This document shows, piece by piece, positions 32,481 through 41,003 of a stretch of DNA of 41,240 nt. The translations under genes and the position numbers were made by a program. This DNA is from Litorimonas sp964565335 (GTDB lineage: Bacteria; Pseudomonadota; Alphaproteobacteria; Caulobacterales; Maricaulaceae), in NCBI GenBank assembly GCA_964565335.1, contig CAZMEN010000019.1, forward strand, positions 1 through 41,240, written 5' to 3'. The notes below the pieces were generated by a model. That model did no database searches. It was given only the letters and a program-made list of their open reading frames with translations, and was not told the DNA's origin. How positions within the stretch are numbered: the stretch's first letter is position 1; each line of letters opens with the position of its first letter.

Positions 32481-32508
32481 TGATTTGAGGCCCGATAGCC
32501 TCAAATCA
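32481..32508. repeat. Perfect 11-bp stem-loop after creD
   Basis: TGATTTGAGGC (32481-32491), loop CCGATA, GCCTCAAATCA (32498-32508), 16 bases after the creD end. No T run follows on the minus strand. Confidence 0.6.
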
Positions 32509-32523
32509 TGACTGACAATGTTA

Positions 32524-33933
32524 TCACGGCTCTGATTTATCGCCGTACCAGTTCAGATTCCGCGTGAGGTACATCGTCCCCGCAATGGCAACAAAACTTG
32601 TCAACGCGCCGACCATCAACGCGAAATCCTGCATCCGCATCAAGACAAATAGGAGCCCATAGACCAAGCTGAATACGAGTCCTGTCTTCAAAATATACTG
32701 TTTATCGCCAAACACTGCGCCCGCATACCCTGCCGTTGCTATCACCGTTGCTCCCGCTGAGATTACAAATGCCGGGGCGAAACCGATATGTTAAGAAAAC
32801 GCCAAGAGAAGGAGATAGAAAATCGCCTGCGCCAAGCCGATGAGCAAATATTGTGCGGGATGAACGGGTACGCCTATAATCACTTCCAAGAGGAAGTAAG
32901 CCAGAAAAACCAGACCGATAAACATAACCGAATATTTCAATGCACGATTAACGGTTTGATAGGGGTTGCTCGTCGCAACAAAATTGACGCCCATGGTAGA
33001 TCCAGACTGCATAAGAGAAGACAGAACGTTAACTTGTCCATGCCCTCGGATACCTCGGCGTAGATAAGGCACATTCCACTCTGCCGTAAATCCAGCATCG
33101 CTAATGGTTCGGGCATCAGGCGGGAGGTCCCCAACAAAGCCGGGGTCGGCCCATTCAGAAGAGAGGCTGACTTCGGTGGAGCGCGCATAAGGCCGCACCG
33201 CAAATGTTTTCGCGCCGCCGAGTTCCAGCGCAACAGAGACATCGAGCGCTTGCCCGTCTTGAATAAGGTCGGCCACATCAACAGAGAGGTAAGCCTCTTG
33301 GCTACGGATTACATCTTTCAGGCCATAGCGCCTCGCATCCTCTGCATATTCCACTTGGGGTCGAGGAAGGCTTGTTGAGCTAGACGCTGGTTCAAAGAGC
33401 CGCTTTTGATTAACACCCTGCACTGACAAAGCTATGTCGCGTTTCAAGCCCCTGACGTCAGAAAGCGCAATTAACATTCGCGCTTGGCTCCATTGCAATT
33501 CAACAGCCCCGTCAGGCTTAAGCGCCTTCGGGTTATCAAATCGTGCGCTTAGTGTGCCTTTGGCCGTGAAGATTGGAACTTTGAATAAAGAAAGCTTACG
33601 TGTTTCGGTCTGAATATTTTCAAAAACGCCAGCACCTTGTTCAGCATAAAGAATATAGTCGCCGCTGCGAGCAATCTTACCTTTTGAATCATAGGACAAA
33701 TAGGGAATGCTGAGCATGGGCCCCGTCACTGTTTGCGTCCCGCCATAATTATTGGACACGGTGCGCATCACCTCATCCGCGCGACTGGAACGGTCATAGC
33801 TGATAAAGGAGATAAACATGGCCGGTATCGCCATGAGCAAAACCAGACAACACACTAATATCAATTTTAATCCGCGAGAGCGCCGAAAAGACCCTCGTCG
33901 TTGATTGTCAGGAGAAGAAAAGGAGTGAGACAT
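32524..33933 (-). pseudogene. creD: creD, inner-membrane protein, interrupted by an in-frame TAA
   Basis: CreD (CET) is an envelope membrane protein of the CreBC regulon in enterobacteria. Residues from ATG 33933 give an N-terminal anchor (LKLILVCCLVLLMAIPAMF), a large periplasmic domain with FTAEWNVPYLRRGIRGHG, and membrane helices. The frame then hits TAA at 32793-32791, after LLLLAFS. Reading continues in the same frame as HIGFAPAFVISAGATV and on to YLTRNLNWYGDKSEP, the family's C-terminal helices. Homologues have Glu at this spot (S-E-H-I-G-F), so one G-to-T change would explain it. Total span of about 469 codons fits the family (450 in E. coli). A TTG at 33951 is an alternative start. 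Confidence 0.85.
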
Positions 33934-34130
33934 AATTTTGGCTTTCGTCAATTTGGCTTTGCAAGCTTCGCCGGCTCATAATCCAAAGCGGTACATAAAT
34001 AAGAATGACGACCCTAATCGGAAACGTGGCGAGAATACGCCAAGAACCCAATAGGATTATGACAATATGAAGGTTTTTAGTAAGCGCGCTCAAACAGAAG
34101 CAGCTACGGCACGTCAAATTACGCTAAGCG

Positions 34131-34439
34131 TTATTCCGCGGCGAGCGTACCGTTATAGTAATCATCCAGCGCATCTCGAAAATCCGGAATTTCGCATTCC
34201 AGTGTCGCCTGCCCTTTTACACGTTTCGTCCATAAAAAAGATAAAGAATCAGATTTGCAATTCAGTGTGTCGGCAATATCGCCCTGAACAGTCTGTCGTA
34301 TTTTTGTCGGAGCTTCGGCTGTGGCCCGTAAGGCACCGGATATGAACTCTGCGCCATCATGCACAGGCGAAGGGCTAACGTCCTCTTGGGAGAGGTCGAA
34401 CTGAAAAACGTTATCCTGTCCTAATCTTTCGCGCATCAT
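34131..34439 (-). CDS. Unrecognised protein of about 102 residues
   Basis: I do not recognise this product. It is soluble and mildly acidic, with no signal peptide or membrane helix, and contains FQFDLSQEDVSPSPVHDGAE and DFRDALDDYYNGTLAAE. ATG 34439 or the adjacent 34436 is supported by AAGGGG a few bases upstream. It ends about 200 bases before the creD start. It lies alone between the DUF4197 gene and creD on the same strand. It may be a real small gene restricted to close relatives. Confidence 0.55.
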   Translation of the reverse strand: MMRERLGQDNVFQFDLSQEDVSPSPVHDGAEFISGALRATAEAPTKIRQTVQGDIADTLNCKSDSLSFLWTKRVKGQATLECEIPDFRDALDDYYNGTLAAE

Positions 34440-34711
34440 CAAGGCCCCTTGATAGATGAGACGACATGCATTGCCATTTTTCTCATCTCGTTAGTTATAG
34501 TCAGAGAGAAATGGGTTTGGGAAATGGTTTTTTTAAGAAAGTCTTCATTATTTACGCAAAAACAATCTTGGGGCGAATTATAAGAACGTTTTCATCAAAA
34601 ACGTGCACGAATTAACTTAAAGCTTACATTAAGGGTCGAATCACCAGGGTCGACGCCCTCATTATTTAATCCAACCCGCCGCCTGCTCGCTCAATATTAT
34701 GATAGCTTAAG

Positions 34712-35431
34712 CTAGGCAAAGACGCGGCGCAAAATCTCACTCGTGCGCTTGGCGGGGTTTTCTCGGATCGCTTTTTCTTCATCGCCGATATAAGTAAAGA
34801 CGCCTCTTAAACCGTAATCAACCCCGTGACTAATGAGATCGGTTTTAGCATTCGCCCCTAGCTGCGGTGCAAAAGGTACTGCACTTACGCGCGACGACAC
34901 TTGATCCAGTAATTGCAGCGCCCCTGTATTCTGTAGAGCATTTTCCATGATGGGCGAAAATAATGTAGTCAGCCGGTTCGTTGTCTTTTCCTGCAGATAA
35001 CTCGTCGCTGCATTGTCCGGGCCTTGTACAATAGCTATCGCGTCCTGAATGCTAAGCCCCCGAACGGCGTCAAAGAAAATGTCTTTGGCGACAGGCGCTG
35101 CGGCTTCTGCGCCTCTATTTAATTGGGTCTGGAGATTATTTAATAAACCCCCGGCACCCAGCGGCTGCAAAATGTTTTGCACGTCCTGTAAAGCTGTGGG
35201 CAAAGGAATTTTAATACGTCCATTGTTCAAAAATCCGCCGTCTGCTCCGACAATTGAAATTGCCTGTGTAATCCCGTTATTGAGCGCCGCACGAATACCG
35301 CTCGCCGCTTCCCCTTGCGTCAGAGCGCCGGAATTAATGATGCCTTCTAGAACGGACGGGTCGAGCGTTTCGCAAGCTGCTAGCCCCATGGCTGGCAATG
35401 AGAGTAGAATGGTGCGGCGTGAAAGTGTCAT
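34712..35431 (-). CDS. DUF4197 domain lipoprotein
   Basis: Function unknown. The 239-residue product has a twin-arginine-like or lipoprotein signal (SRRTILLSLPAMGLAAC) with lipobox LAAC, then an all-helical domain of the DUF4197 family. Typical family segments are ALTQGEAASGIRAALNNGIT, GFLNNGRIKIPLP, KDIFFDAVRGLSIQDAIAIV, and the C-terminal VDYGLRGVFTYIGDEEKAIR with NPAKRTSEILRRVFA. Mature protein is probably in the periplasmic face of a membrane. It lies 42 bases downstream of the enoyl-CoA hydratase gene. Confidence 0.88.
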   Translation of the reverse strand: MTLSRRTILLSLPAMGLAACETLDPSVLEGIINSGALTQGEAASGIRAALNNGITQAISIVGADGGFLNNGRIKIPLPTALQDVQNILQPLGAGGLLNNLQTQLNRGAEAAAPVAKDIFFDAVRGLSIQDAIAIVQGPDNAATSYLQEKTTNRLTTLFSPIMENALQNTGALQLLDQVSSRVSAVPFAPQLGANAKTDLISHGVDYGLRGVFTYIGDEEKAIRENPAKRTSEILRRVFA

Positions 35432-35473
35432 GGCAATTATCCTTATCTAATGTCGAAGCTTTTCGCTTGCGCC

Positions 35474-36295
35474 CTATTCGCTTCCGAAGTCCTTAAATAC
35501 AGGGCTACGCTTTTCAAAAAACGCCGTCACGCCTTCTTTACAGTCGTAAGATTTGAAAGCCTTATCCAAATACTCGCTTTCCTGTAAATGCGCTTGAAAC
35601 GGGCCATCGTTCAAGGCACCAAACCCCAGCATTGAGTCGTGCAATAAACGTTTGTTTTGTATCGTCGACGTCGGTGAACAATTTTGCACAATATCTCGAG
35701 CGACGTCCAGTGTATAAGGGAGCACGTCTTCAGGCTCTTTTAACTCGCTAATTAATCCGGCGCGCATAACCTCTTCCGGCGTTAAAATACTGCCCCGTAA
35801 AATCCATTCCTGCGCTTTGGCAAAGCCGACAAGGCGTGGCAGGAACCAACTGGAAGCTGCGTCAAAGACAATGCCTCGACGCGCGAAAGGAAATGCAAAT
35901 TTAGCTTTCGTGGAAGCAATTCGTAAATCCATGGGCAAAAGCATCGTTGCGCCAACCCCGACAGCCGAGCCATTAATCGCCGCAATAATGGGTGTGCTGC
36001 ATTCAAACATGGACAACACTAATTGCCCTCCCAAATCCAATGGTATGTCACCGTGAAACTTTAGACCTGCTACCGACGAGAAACCTTGCGTAATATCCGC
36101 CCCTGCACAGAAGGCGCGACCTGCCCCCGTCACGACAATTGCGCGAATAGAGTTATCTGAGTCCAGATCTTTAAAGGCTTGGATGAGCTCCCCGCACATA
36201 GCAATGTTGAAGCTGTTCATCGCGTCAGGGCGATTTAAAGTTAGAATTGCAATAGATTTATCTATTGTGTCTCGGGAAAGTTTAATTGTTTGCAT
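35474..36295 (-). CDS. Enoyl-CoA hydratase/isomerase family protein
   Basis: Crotonase-fold enzymes act on acyl-CoA in fatty acid degradation or related pathways. The 273-residue product has the oxyanion-hole segments AFCAGADITQGFSS and INGSAVGVGATMLLPMDLRI. The region RRGIVFDAASSWFLPRLVG corresponds to the second catalytic Glu segment, with Asp where many relatives have Glu. This could shift or lower hydratase activity. The reaction is not known. The C-terminal segment CKEGVTAFFEKRSPVFKDF is the usual family end. It is upstream of the DUF4197 gene on the same strand. Confidence 0.88.
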   Translation of the reverse strand: MQTIKLSRDTIDKSIAILTLNRPDAMNSFNIAMCGELIQAFKDLDSDNSIRAIVVTGAGRAFCAGADITQGFSSVAGLKFHGDIPLDLGGQLVLSMFECSTPIIAAINGSAVGVGATMLLPMDLRIASTKAKFAFPFARRGIVFDAASSWFLPRLVGFAKAQEWILRGSILTPEEVMRAGLISELKEPEDVLPYTLDVARDIVQNCSPTSTIQNKRLLHDSMLGFGALNDGPFQAHLQESEYLDKAFKSYDCKEGVTAFFEKRSPVFKDFGSE

Positions 36296-36349
36296 TGATA
36301 AAGCTCCTTAACGGAACTTTAGGTCAGAGGAATTTTTTTTCAAGCGAGC

Positions 36350-36383
36350 ATCTTCGGAGACGCCTAAAAGCGCCTCCGAAGAT
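36350..36383 (-). repeat. Strong hairpin at the end of the hybrid kinase gene
   Basis: ATCTTCGGAG (36350-36359) pairs with CTCCGAAGAT (36374-36383), plus an inner CGC/GCG after one mismatch, with loop CTAAAA. It starts directly after the minus-strand stop codon. No T run follows, so it is a possible but not classical terminator. Confidence 0.55.
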
Positions 36384-37982
36384 TTACGCGGCGGGGAGGA
36401 ATTCCATATCTGGGACTTTTGCTAGGGCCGATTTCAATGCGTCAAGCCTGACGGGTTTTACCACATAATCAATAACGCCATGCGCCATGAAGCACTGCAT
36501 AATCTCTGGGTCATTCACTGCGGACACAGCAATGATATTTAGATCAGCGAACTTTGGACTTTGCCTTAGATGAGCCGTGAGCAATAATCCATCTGTGTCA
36601 GGCATATGATAGTCCACTAACATGAGCGTGTATGGGTCACCTTCACGATAAGCCGCGGCTAGTTTTTTCGCTGCCCTTCGGGCCGACTCTGCATAATCCG
36701 CCGTCATGTTAAGGCTTTCCAGCAATAGGTATAGCATGTCATAATTTGACCGAATATCATCAACGATTAGAATTTTGTGAGACTGGTCAACTTCTAGGAC
36801 GGGCGCAGTGCGTTGCGGACTTACGACTTCGGCTTTACAAACCGGAAGCGTTATATTCACACAAAAATTGGAGCCCTGCCCAACGACGGAAGACGCTTGC
36901 AACCTCCCCCCCATTAGCTCGGTTATCTTCTTACAGAGCGAGAGGCCAATACTGCTTATTCCGCTCATATATCCTAATGAGCCGTCATCTTCGGCTGATT
37001 GCCCAAACATCGCCCTCATCTTTTTAGCTGGAATTCCGATACCTGTGTCTTTTACGGTGAATTTTAACTGTACATCTTTACCCGTTCCCTGACCATCAAT
37101 CGTCAAGGAAACAAAGCCTTGCTTCGTATATTTAATCGCGTTTTCCATGAGATTCATTAGAACCTGTTGAAGACGCTGAGCATCGCCGCTGACAACCTCA
37201 GGCAAACTTGGCGCGACATTGATAATTAAATCCAAGCCTTTGTCGCGGGCTGAGTCACCCAAAATGTTCGATAAAGTTTCGACAATATCAGCTATACGGA
37301 ATTGGCTTGCCATTAAATGCATAAGCCCAGCATCAATACGGGACAAATCGAGAAGATCATCAATCATGCGGATTAGGTGGCTGTTTGTCCGTTTTAAATC
37401 GTCAACAATCTCGGTTTGCTCTTGATCAAGCTCCGTTTGGATCAAAATATTTGCACTTGTTTCCAACTTGTCTAGCGGCGTCCTAAGATCGTGACCCATG
37501 TTGTTTAAAAATTTGGAGCGCTCCCGGATCTTGCGGCGCGCCGCTCTTTCAGCTTGGATGAGGCGGCTTTCGCGCTGCTTTTCTTCGGTGATATCATCAA
37601 GAACACCAATTAAAAACTCTTGGCCTTGTTGCGTTCTGAAATACGTCTTCCGAGATTTGACCCAACGCGTATCCCCGTGACTATTTGTACTTTGCTCAAT
37701 ATTGACGTTGTCTTTGCGTGTCTGAAAAACCAGATTATCTTTTTCCCAAAATGTTTTGGCTTCTTCTGCTGGGTTGAAATCAAAATCTGATTTCCCCAAA
37801 AGGCTTTCGCGCGGGTAACCTAAAAAGTCGCAAAACGACTGGTTCATTTCTATCCATTGGTGATTGCGGTCTTTGATGTAAACGGGGTTGGGCAATAAAT
37901 TGATTGTCTGCTTCAGCAGATCAACCTCATTTAGATTGTTTTCTTGAGAGTCTAGCCCTTCAAATGTTGTCACGTCGCCCAT
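36384..37982 (-). CDS. Cytoplasmic PAS hybrid histidine kinase
   Basis: The 532-residue product has no membrane helix. A PAS domain covers about 22-135 (NPVYIKDRNHQWIEMNQSFC and PRESLLGKSDFDF, ending FLIGVLDDITEEK). HisKA follows with His164 in NMGHDLRTPLDKLE. The ATPase domain shows QVLMNLMENAIKYT, VKDTGIGIP and GISSIGLSLCKKITELMGG. A receiver domain with phospho-Asp457 in LMLVDYHMPD ends the protein. There is no DNA-binding output, so it probably feeds a phosphorelay. The signal sensed by PAS is unknown. Its gene stands within the block between sdhA and sdhB. Confidence 0.92.
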   Translation of the reverse strand: MGDVTTFEGLDSQENNLNEVDLLKQTINLLPNPVYIKDRNHQWIEMNQSFCDFLGYPRESLLGKSDFDFNPAEEAKTFWEKDNLVFQTRKDNVNIEQSTNSHGDTRWVKSRKTYFRTQQGQEFLIGVLDDITEEKQRESRLIQAERAARRKIRERSKFLNNMGHDLRTPLDKLETSANILIQTELDQEQTEIVDDLKRTNSHLIRMIDDLLDLSRIDAGLMHLMASQFRIADIVETLSNILGDSARDKGLDLIINVAPSLPEVVSGDAQRLQQVLMNLMENAIKYTKQGFVSLTIDGQGTGKDVQLKFTVKDTGIGIPAKKMRAMFGQSAEDDGSLGYMSGISSIGLSLCKKITELMGGRLQASSVVGQGSNFCVNITLPVCKAEVVSPQRTAPVLEVDQSHKILIVDDIRSNYDMLYLLLESLNMTADYAESARRAAKKLAAAYREGDPYTLMLVDYHMPDTDGLLLTAHLRQSPKFADLNIIAVSAVNDPEIMQCFMAHGVIDYVVKPVRLDALKSALAKVPDMEFLPAA

Positions 37983-38077
37983 GCGTTACTCCGATTAAAA
38001 CAGGCCTAAGCGATAGATATTCAGGCTGAATAATTTATTAACGCATTTTATAAAAAGCAACTATTTGGTGTATTACA

Positions 38078-38089
38078 CTACATATGTAG
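38078..38089. promoter_or_regulatory. Palindrome upstream of the PAS kinase gene
   Basis: CTACATATGTAG is a perfect 12-base palindrome 96 bases before the kinase ATG, in the 249-base gap between sdhA and the kinase. It could be a regulator site; no protein can be named. The rest of the gap holds nothing recognised. Confidence 0.3.
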
Positions 38090-38231
38090 GGCTCGTGCAC
38101 ACTTAATCATAGAGATCCTGCTCCCTACGAAGAACGATAGGCATTGATTTGGAACACGCTTAAATAGCACTCAAATTACGAGTGAACTACCGCATCGATT
38201 ATGGAATTCTAATCCAGTAAAATCACGCGTC

Positions 38232-40016
38232 TTAGTAAACGCGCTTCTTCGGCTCGATATAGTCAATGCCGTCCGTCATCGTGTAATCATGGACGGGGCG
38301 GTAATCGATTTTGACGTTGTTTTTCTCGCCGTCATACCACGCCAGAGTATGCTTCATCCATTTATCATCTAAACGATCAGGATAGTCTTCATGCGCGTGA
38401 GCTCCGCGAGATTCTTTACGGTTATCGGCAGAAGAAATTGTGACCATAGCTTGGCTGAGCAAATTGTCGAGTTCCAGGGTTTCCATCAAATCGGTATTCC
38501 AGACCATTGTGGTGTCAGAGACGTTCACGTCTTTAATTGACTCTGCAATTGCCGTGATTTTCTTGACGCCTTCAGCGAGGCTGTCTTCGGTACGGAAAAC
38601 AGCGCAATGGGCCTGCATGGCTTTCTGTAAGTCGAGACGGATTTCGGCGGTCTTTTTACTGCCTTTTGCGGTTTTGAATTTTTCCAGACGGGCAAGGGTG
38701 TTGGCCCCTGCGTCAGCGGGAAGTGGCTTTTGCTTCGCATTCGGTGTGCAGACCTCGCCAACACGTTTACCCGCAGCGCGCCCAAAGACAACCAAATCAA
38801 TGAGAGAGTTTGAGCCCAAACGGTTCGCCCCGTGGACGGATACACATGCCGCTTCGCCGACAGCCATCAGGCCGGGCACAACACTATCAGGGTTTTTACC
38901 TTTTTTCGTGACGACTTCGCCGTGATAATTGGTTTGAATACCGCCCATATTATAATGGCATGTAGGGAGAACGGGAATAGGTTCTTTGGTGACATCAACG
39001 CCAGCGAAAATCTTAGCTGTTTCGGAAATACCAGGCAGACGCTCTGCCAGTACCGCCGGATCCAAATGGTCCAGATGGAGGAAAATATGATCTTTCTCCG
39101 GCCCGACGCCGCGGCCTTCGCGAATTTCGATTGTCATCGCTCGAGACACCACATCTCTCGAGGCGAGGTCTTTGGCGGAAGGGGCATAGCGCTCCATGAA
39201 ACGTTCGCCTTCAGAGTTGGTCAGATAACCGCCCTCGCCGCGTGAGCCTTCTGTAATCAAACAGCCCGCGCCATAAATGCCCGTCGGGTGAAATTGAATA
39301 AATTCCATATCCTGCACCGGTAGTCCGGCGCGAAGCACCATAGCGTTACCATCCCCCGTACAAGTATGCGCCGATGTCGCAGAGAAGAACACCCGGCCAT
39401 AGCCGCCTGTTGCCAAAATCACGGTTTGCGCGCGGAAACGGTGCAAAGTGACATCATCGAGTTTCCAAGCCGTAATGCCGCGGCATTCGCCATCTTCCAT
39501 AATCAGGTCGAGTGCGAAATACTCGATAAAGAATTCTGCATCATGGCGCAGAGACTGCCCATAAAGCGTGTGTAACATGGCGTGGCCCGTCCGGTCCGCT
39601 GCCGCACAGGTGCGCTGAGCTTCTGGGCCTTTGCCCATATTTTGCATCATACCGCCAAAGGGTCGTTGATAAATCTTTCCGTCCTCTGTCCGCGAGAACG
39701 GCATACCCCAATGCTCAAGCTCATAAACCGCCTTGGGCGCTTCGCGGCAAAGATATTCGATAGAATCTTGGTCACCGAGCCAGTCAGAGCCCTTGACCGT
39801 GTCATACATGTGCCATCGCCAATCATCCGCCCCCATATTACCAAGCGACGCCGCGATGCCGCCTTGCGCCGCGACCGTATGTGAGCGTGTCGGGAAGACT
39901 TTCGTTACGCAGGCGGTCTTGAGACCTTCCTGCGCCGCGCCCAATGTTGCGCGAAGGCCCGAGCCACCCGCGCCGACAACGACGACATCAAATGTATGAT
40001 CAATCCATTTAGTCAT
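38232..40016 (-). CDS. sdhA: Succinate dehydrogenase flavoprotein subunit
   Basis: SdhA oxidises succinate to fumarate and binds FAD covalently. The 594-residue product is full length. It has the dinucleotide motif VVVVGAGGSGLRATLGAAQE, the covalent-FAD region PTRSHTVAAQGGIAA (His46), ILATGGYGRVFFSATSAHTC, the active-site segment QFHPTGIYGAGCLITEGSRG, and the C-terminal HGANRLGSNSLIDLVVFG. It follows sdhD by 26 bases. The usual downstream partner sdhB is not next to it but about 5.9 kb away. Confidence 0.97.
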   Translation of the reverse strand: MTKWIDHTFDVVVVGAGGSGLRATLGAAQEGLKTACVTKVFPTRSHTVAAQGGIAASLGNMGADDWRWHMYDTVKGSDWLGDQDSIEYLCREAPKAVYELEHWGMPFSRTEDGKIYQRPFGGMMQNMGKGPEAQRTCAAADRTGHAMLHTLYGQSLRHDAEFFIEYFALDLIMEDGECRGITAWKLDDVTLHRFRAQTVILATGGYGRVFFSATSAHTCTGDGNAMVLRAGLPVQDMEFIQFHPTGIYGAGCLITEGSRGEGGYLTNSEGERFMERYAPSAKDLASRDVVSRAMTIEIREGRGVGPEKDHIFLHLDHLDPAVLAERLPGISETAKIFAGVDVTKEPIPVLPTCHYNMGGIQTNYHGEVVTKKGKNPDSVVPGLMAVGEAACVSVHGANRLGSNSLIDLVVFGRAAGKRVGEVCTPNAKQKPLPADAGANTLARLEKFKTAKGSKKTAEIRLDLQKAMQAHCAVFRTEDSLAEGVKKITAIAESIKDVNVSDTTMVWNTDLMETLELDNLLSQAMVTISSADNRKESRGAHAHEDYPDRLDDKWMKHTLAWYDGEKNNVKIDYRPVHDYTMTDGIDYIEPKKRVY

Positions 40017-40042
40017 GAGACTATCCTAGCGTAATTTTATTC

Positions 40043-40396
40043 TTAGCCTAAAAATGCGAGCTTTATAACGGCGTAAGCTATCATGGCCCAAATAATGACC
40101 GCGACGAGCTTATTCTTCAACAGGCCAAATGAGCGCAGACCGCCGGAGAAGTAATCCATAATCACTTCATCCATTTCCAATTTGCAATACCAGATGGCGG
40201 CCGTGGCGAAGGCCAATAAGCCTAACGCCCCAGCGGGATGAGAGAGCCATGTGATAAAGCCTTGGGAGGGAGCCTCAGCTGTGCCCATCAAAACGGCGCA
40301 AATTGCACAACAGAGCGCGAAAGGCAGCCCGATAATTAAGCCCCAACCCACCCATGTATGGAGCTTGTGATGCGATGTTCCTTTTCCATGTGCCAT
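40043..40396 (-). CDS. sdhD: Succinate dehydrogenase membrane anchor subunit
   Basis: SdhD and SdhC hold complex II in the membrane and form the quinone and heme site. The 117-residue product has three hydrophobic segments (LIIGLPFALCCAICAVLMG, HPAGALGLLAFATAAIWYC, KLVAVIIWAMIAYAVIKLAF). ATG 40396 (MAHGKGTSHHKLHTWVG) is preceded by AGGAAGG, so the longer frame from 40459 is not used. It lies 13 bases after sdhC. Similarity is weak, as is usual for this subunit; context makes the call firm. Confidence 0.88.
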   Translation of the reverse strand: MAHGKGTSHHKLHTWVGWGLIIGLPFALCCAICAVLMGTAEAPSQGFITWLSHPAGALGLLAFATAAIWYCKLEMDEVIMDYFSGGLRSFGLLKNKLVAVIIWAMIAYAVIKLAFLG

Positions 40397-40409
40397 GATA
40401 TCGTCCTTC

Positions 40410-40790
40410 CTAAATGACGAGGCCGGTACAAATACCAGCCGCCAGAACAGCCACGGCAATCATGGCATAGGATAATTTATTGTTGAGTTCGGGGTTCATC
40501 ATCGCCCCGCGATCCCAAATAGCATGTCGGAGTTGCGCCAAAGCCATAAAGACAAACGCAAACACAAATACGGCAAAACCGATGACGCCAAGAGGGCTGA
40601 AAATCAGGCCCTCTAAAGGAAGCTTACCCGTCAAGGCAAGAACCAACAGACCAATTGCAACCAGCAAGAGCGCGACATAGCTGATGATAGCGCTCGCGCG
40701 GTGCAAGATGGATGACAACATGGCCGGGTGCCAGCGCCAAACCTGTAAATGCGGCGACATGGGCCGCTTATCATTCCAAGATGTCGACAT
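40410..40790 (-). CDS. sdhC: Succinate dehydrogenase cytochrome b556 subunit
   Basis: SdhC binds heme b and ubiquinone with SdhD. The 126-residue product begins MSTSWNDKRPMSPHLQVWRW and has the family signature SSILHRASAI before the first helix. Three membrane helices follow, with a candidate heme His in ALAQLRHAIWD. ATG 40790 is chosen because the family N-terminus (RPMSPHL) is then near the start; the upstream extension to 40835 adds no family residues. It is the first gene of the sdhCDA unit. Confidence 0.93.
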   Translation of the reverse strand: MSTSWNDKRPMSPHLQVWRWHPAMLSSILHRASAIISYVALLLVAIGLLVLALTGKLPLEGLIFSPLGVIGFAVFVFAFVFMALAQLRHAIWDRGAMMNPELNNKLSYAMIAVAVLAAGICTGLVI

Positions 40791-41003
40791 AAAAAGTCCT
40801 TCTGAATTTTTTCGCAACCTAAATCGCTCTAGCATTTAGTCAACGCCTAAGCCTTTGAAAAGTCGCGTGTCCCGCCCTTGTTTTGTCAATTGAGACGATA
40901 TGGCCCACAATAAAGACGGCTTAGTTAAGAATGGCTATCAAGCTATCGAGTTTCAAAGTCTTCTACGTTTCTATCGGCCCCAAGGATGCGTGGTAGCGGG
41001 ACA

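Noticed and set aside
32788..33063. 91-residue plus-strand frame antisense to creD
   Set aside because: Shadow of creD; it is open across the TAA only because it is on the other strand.
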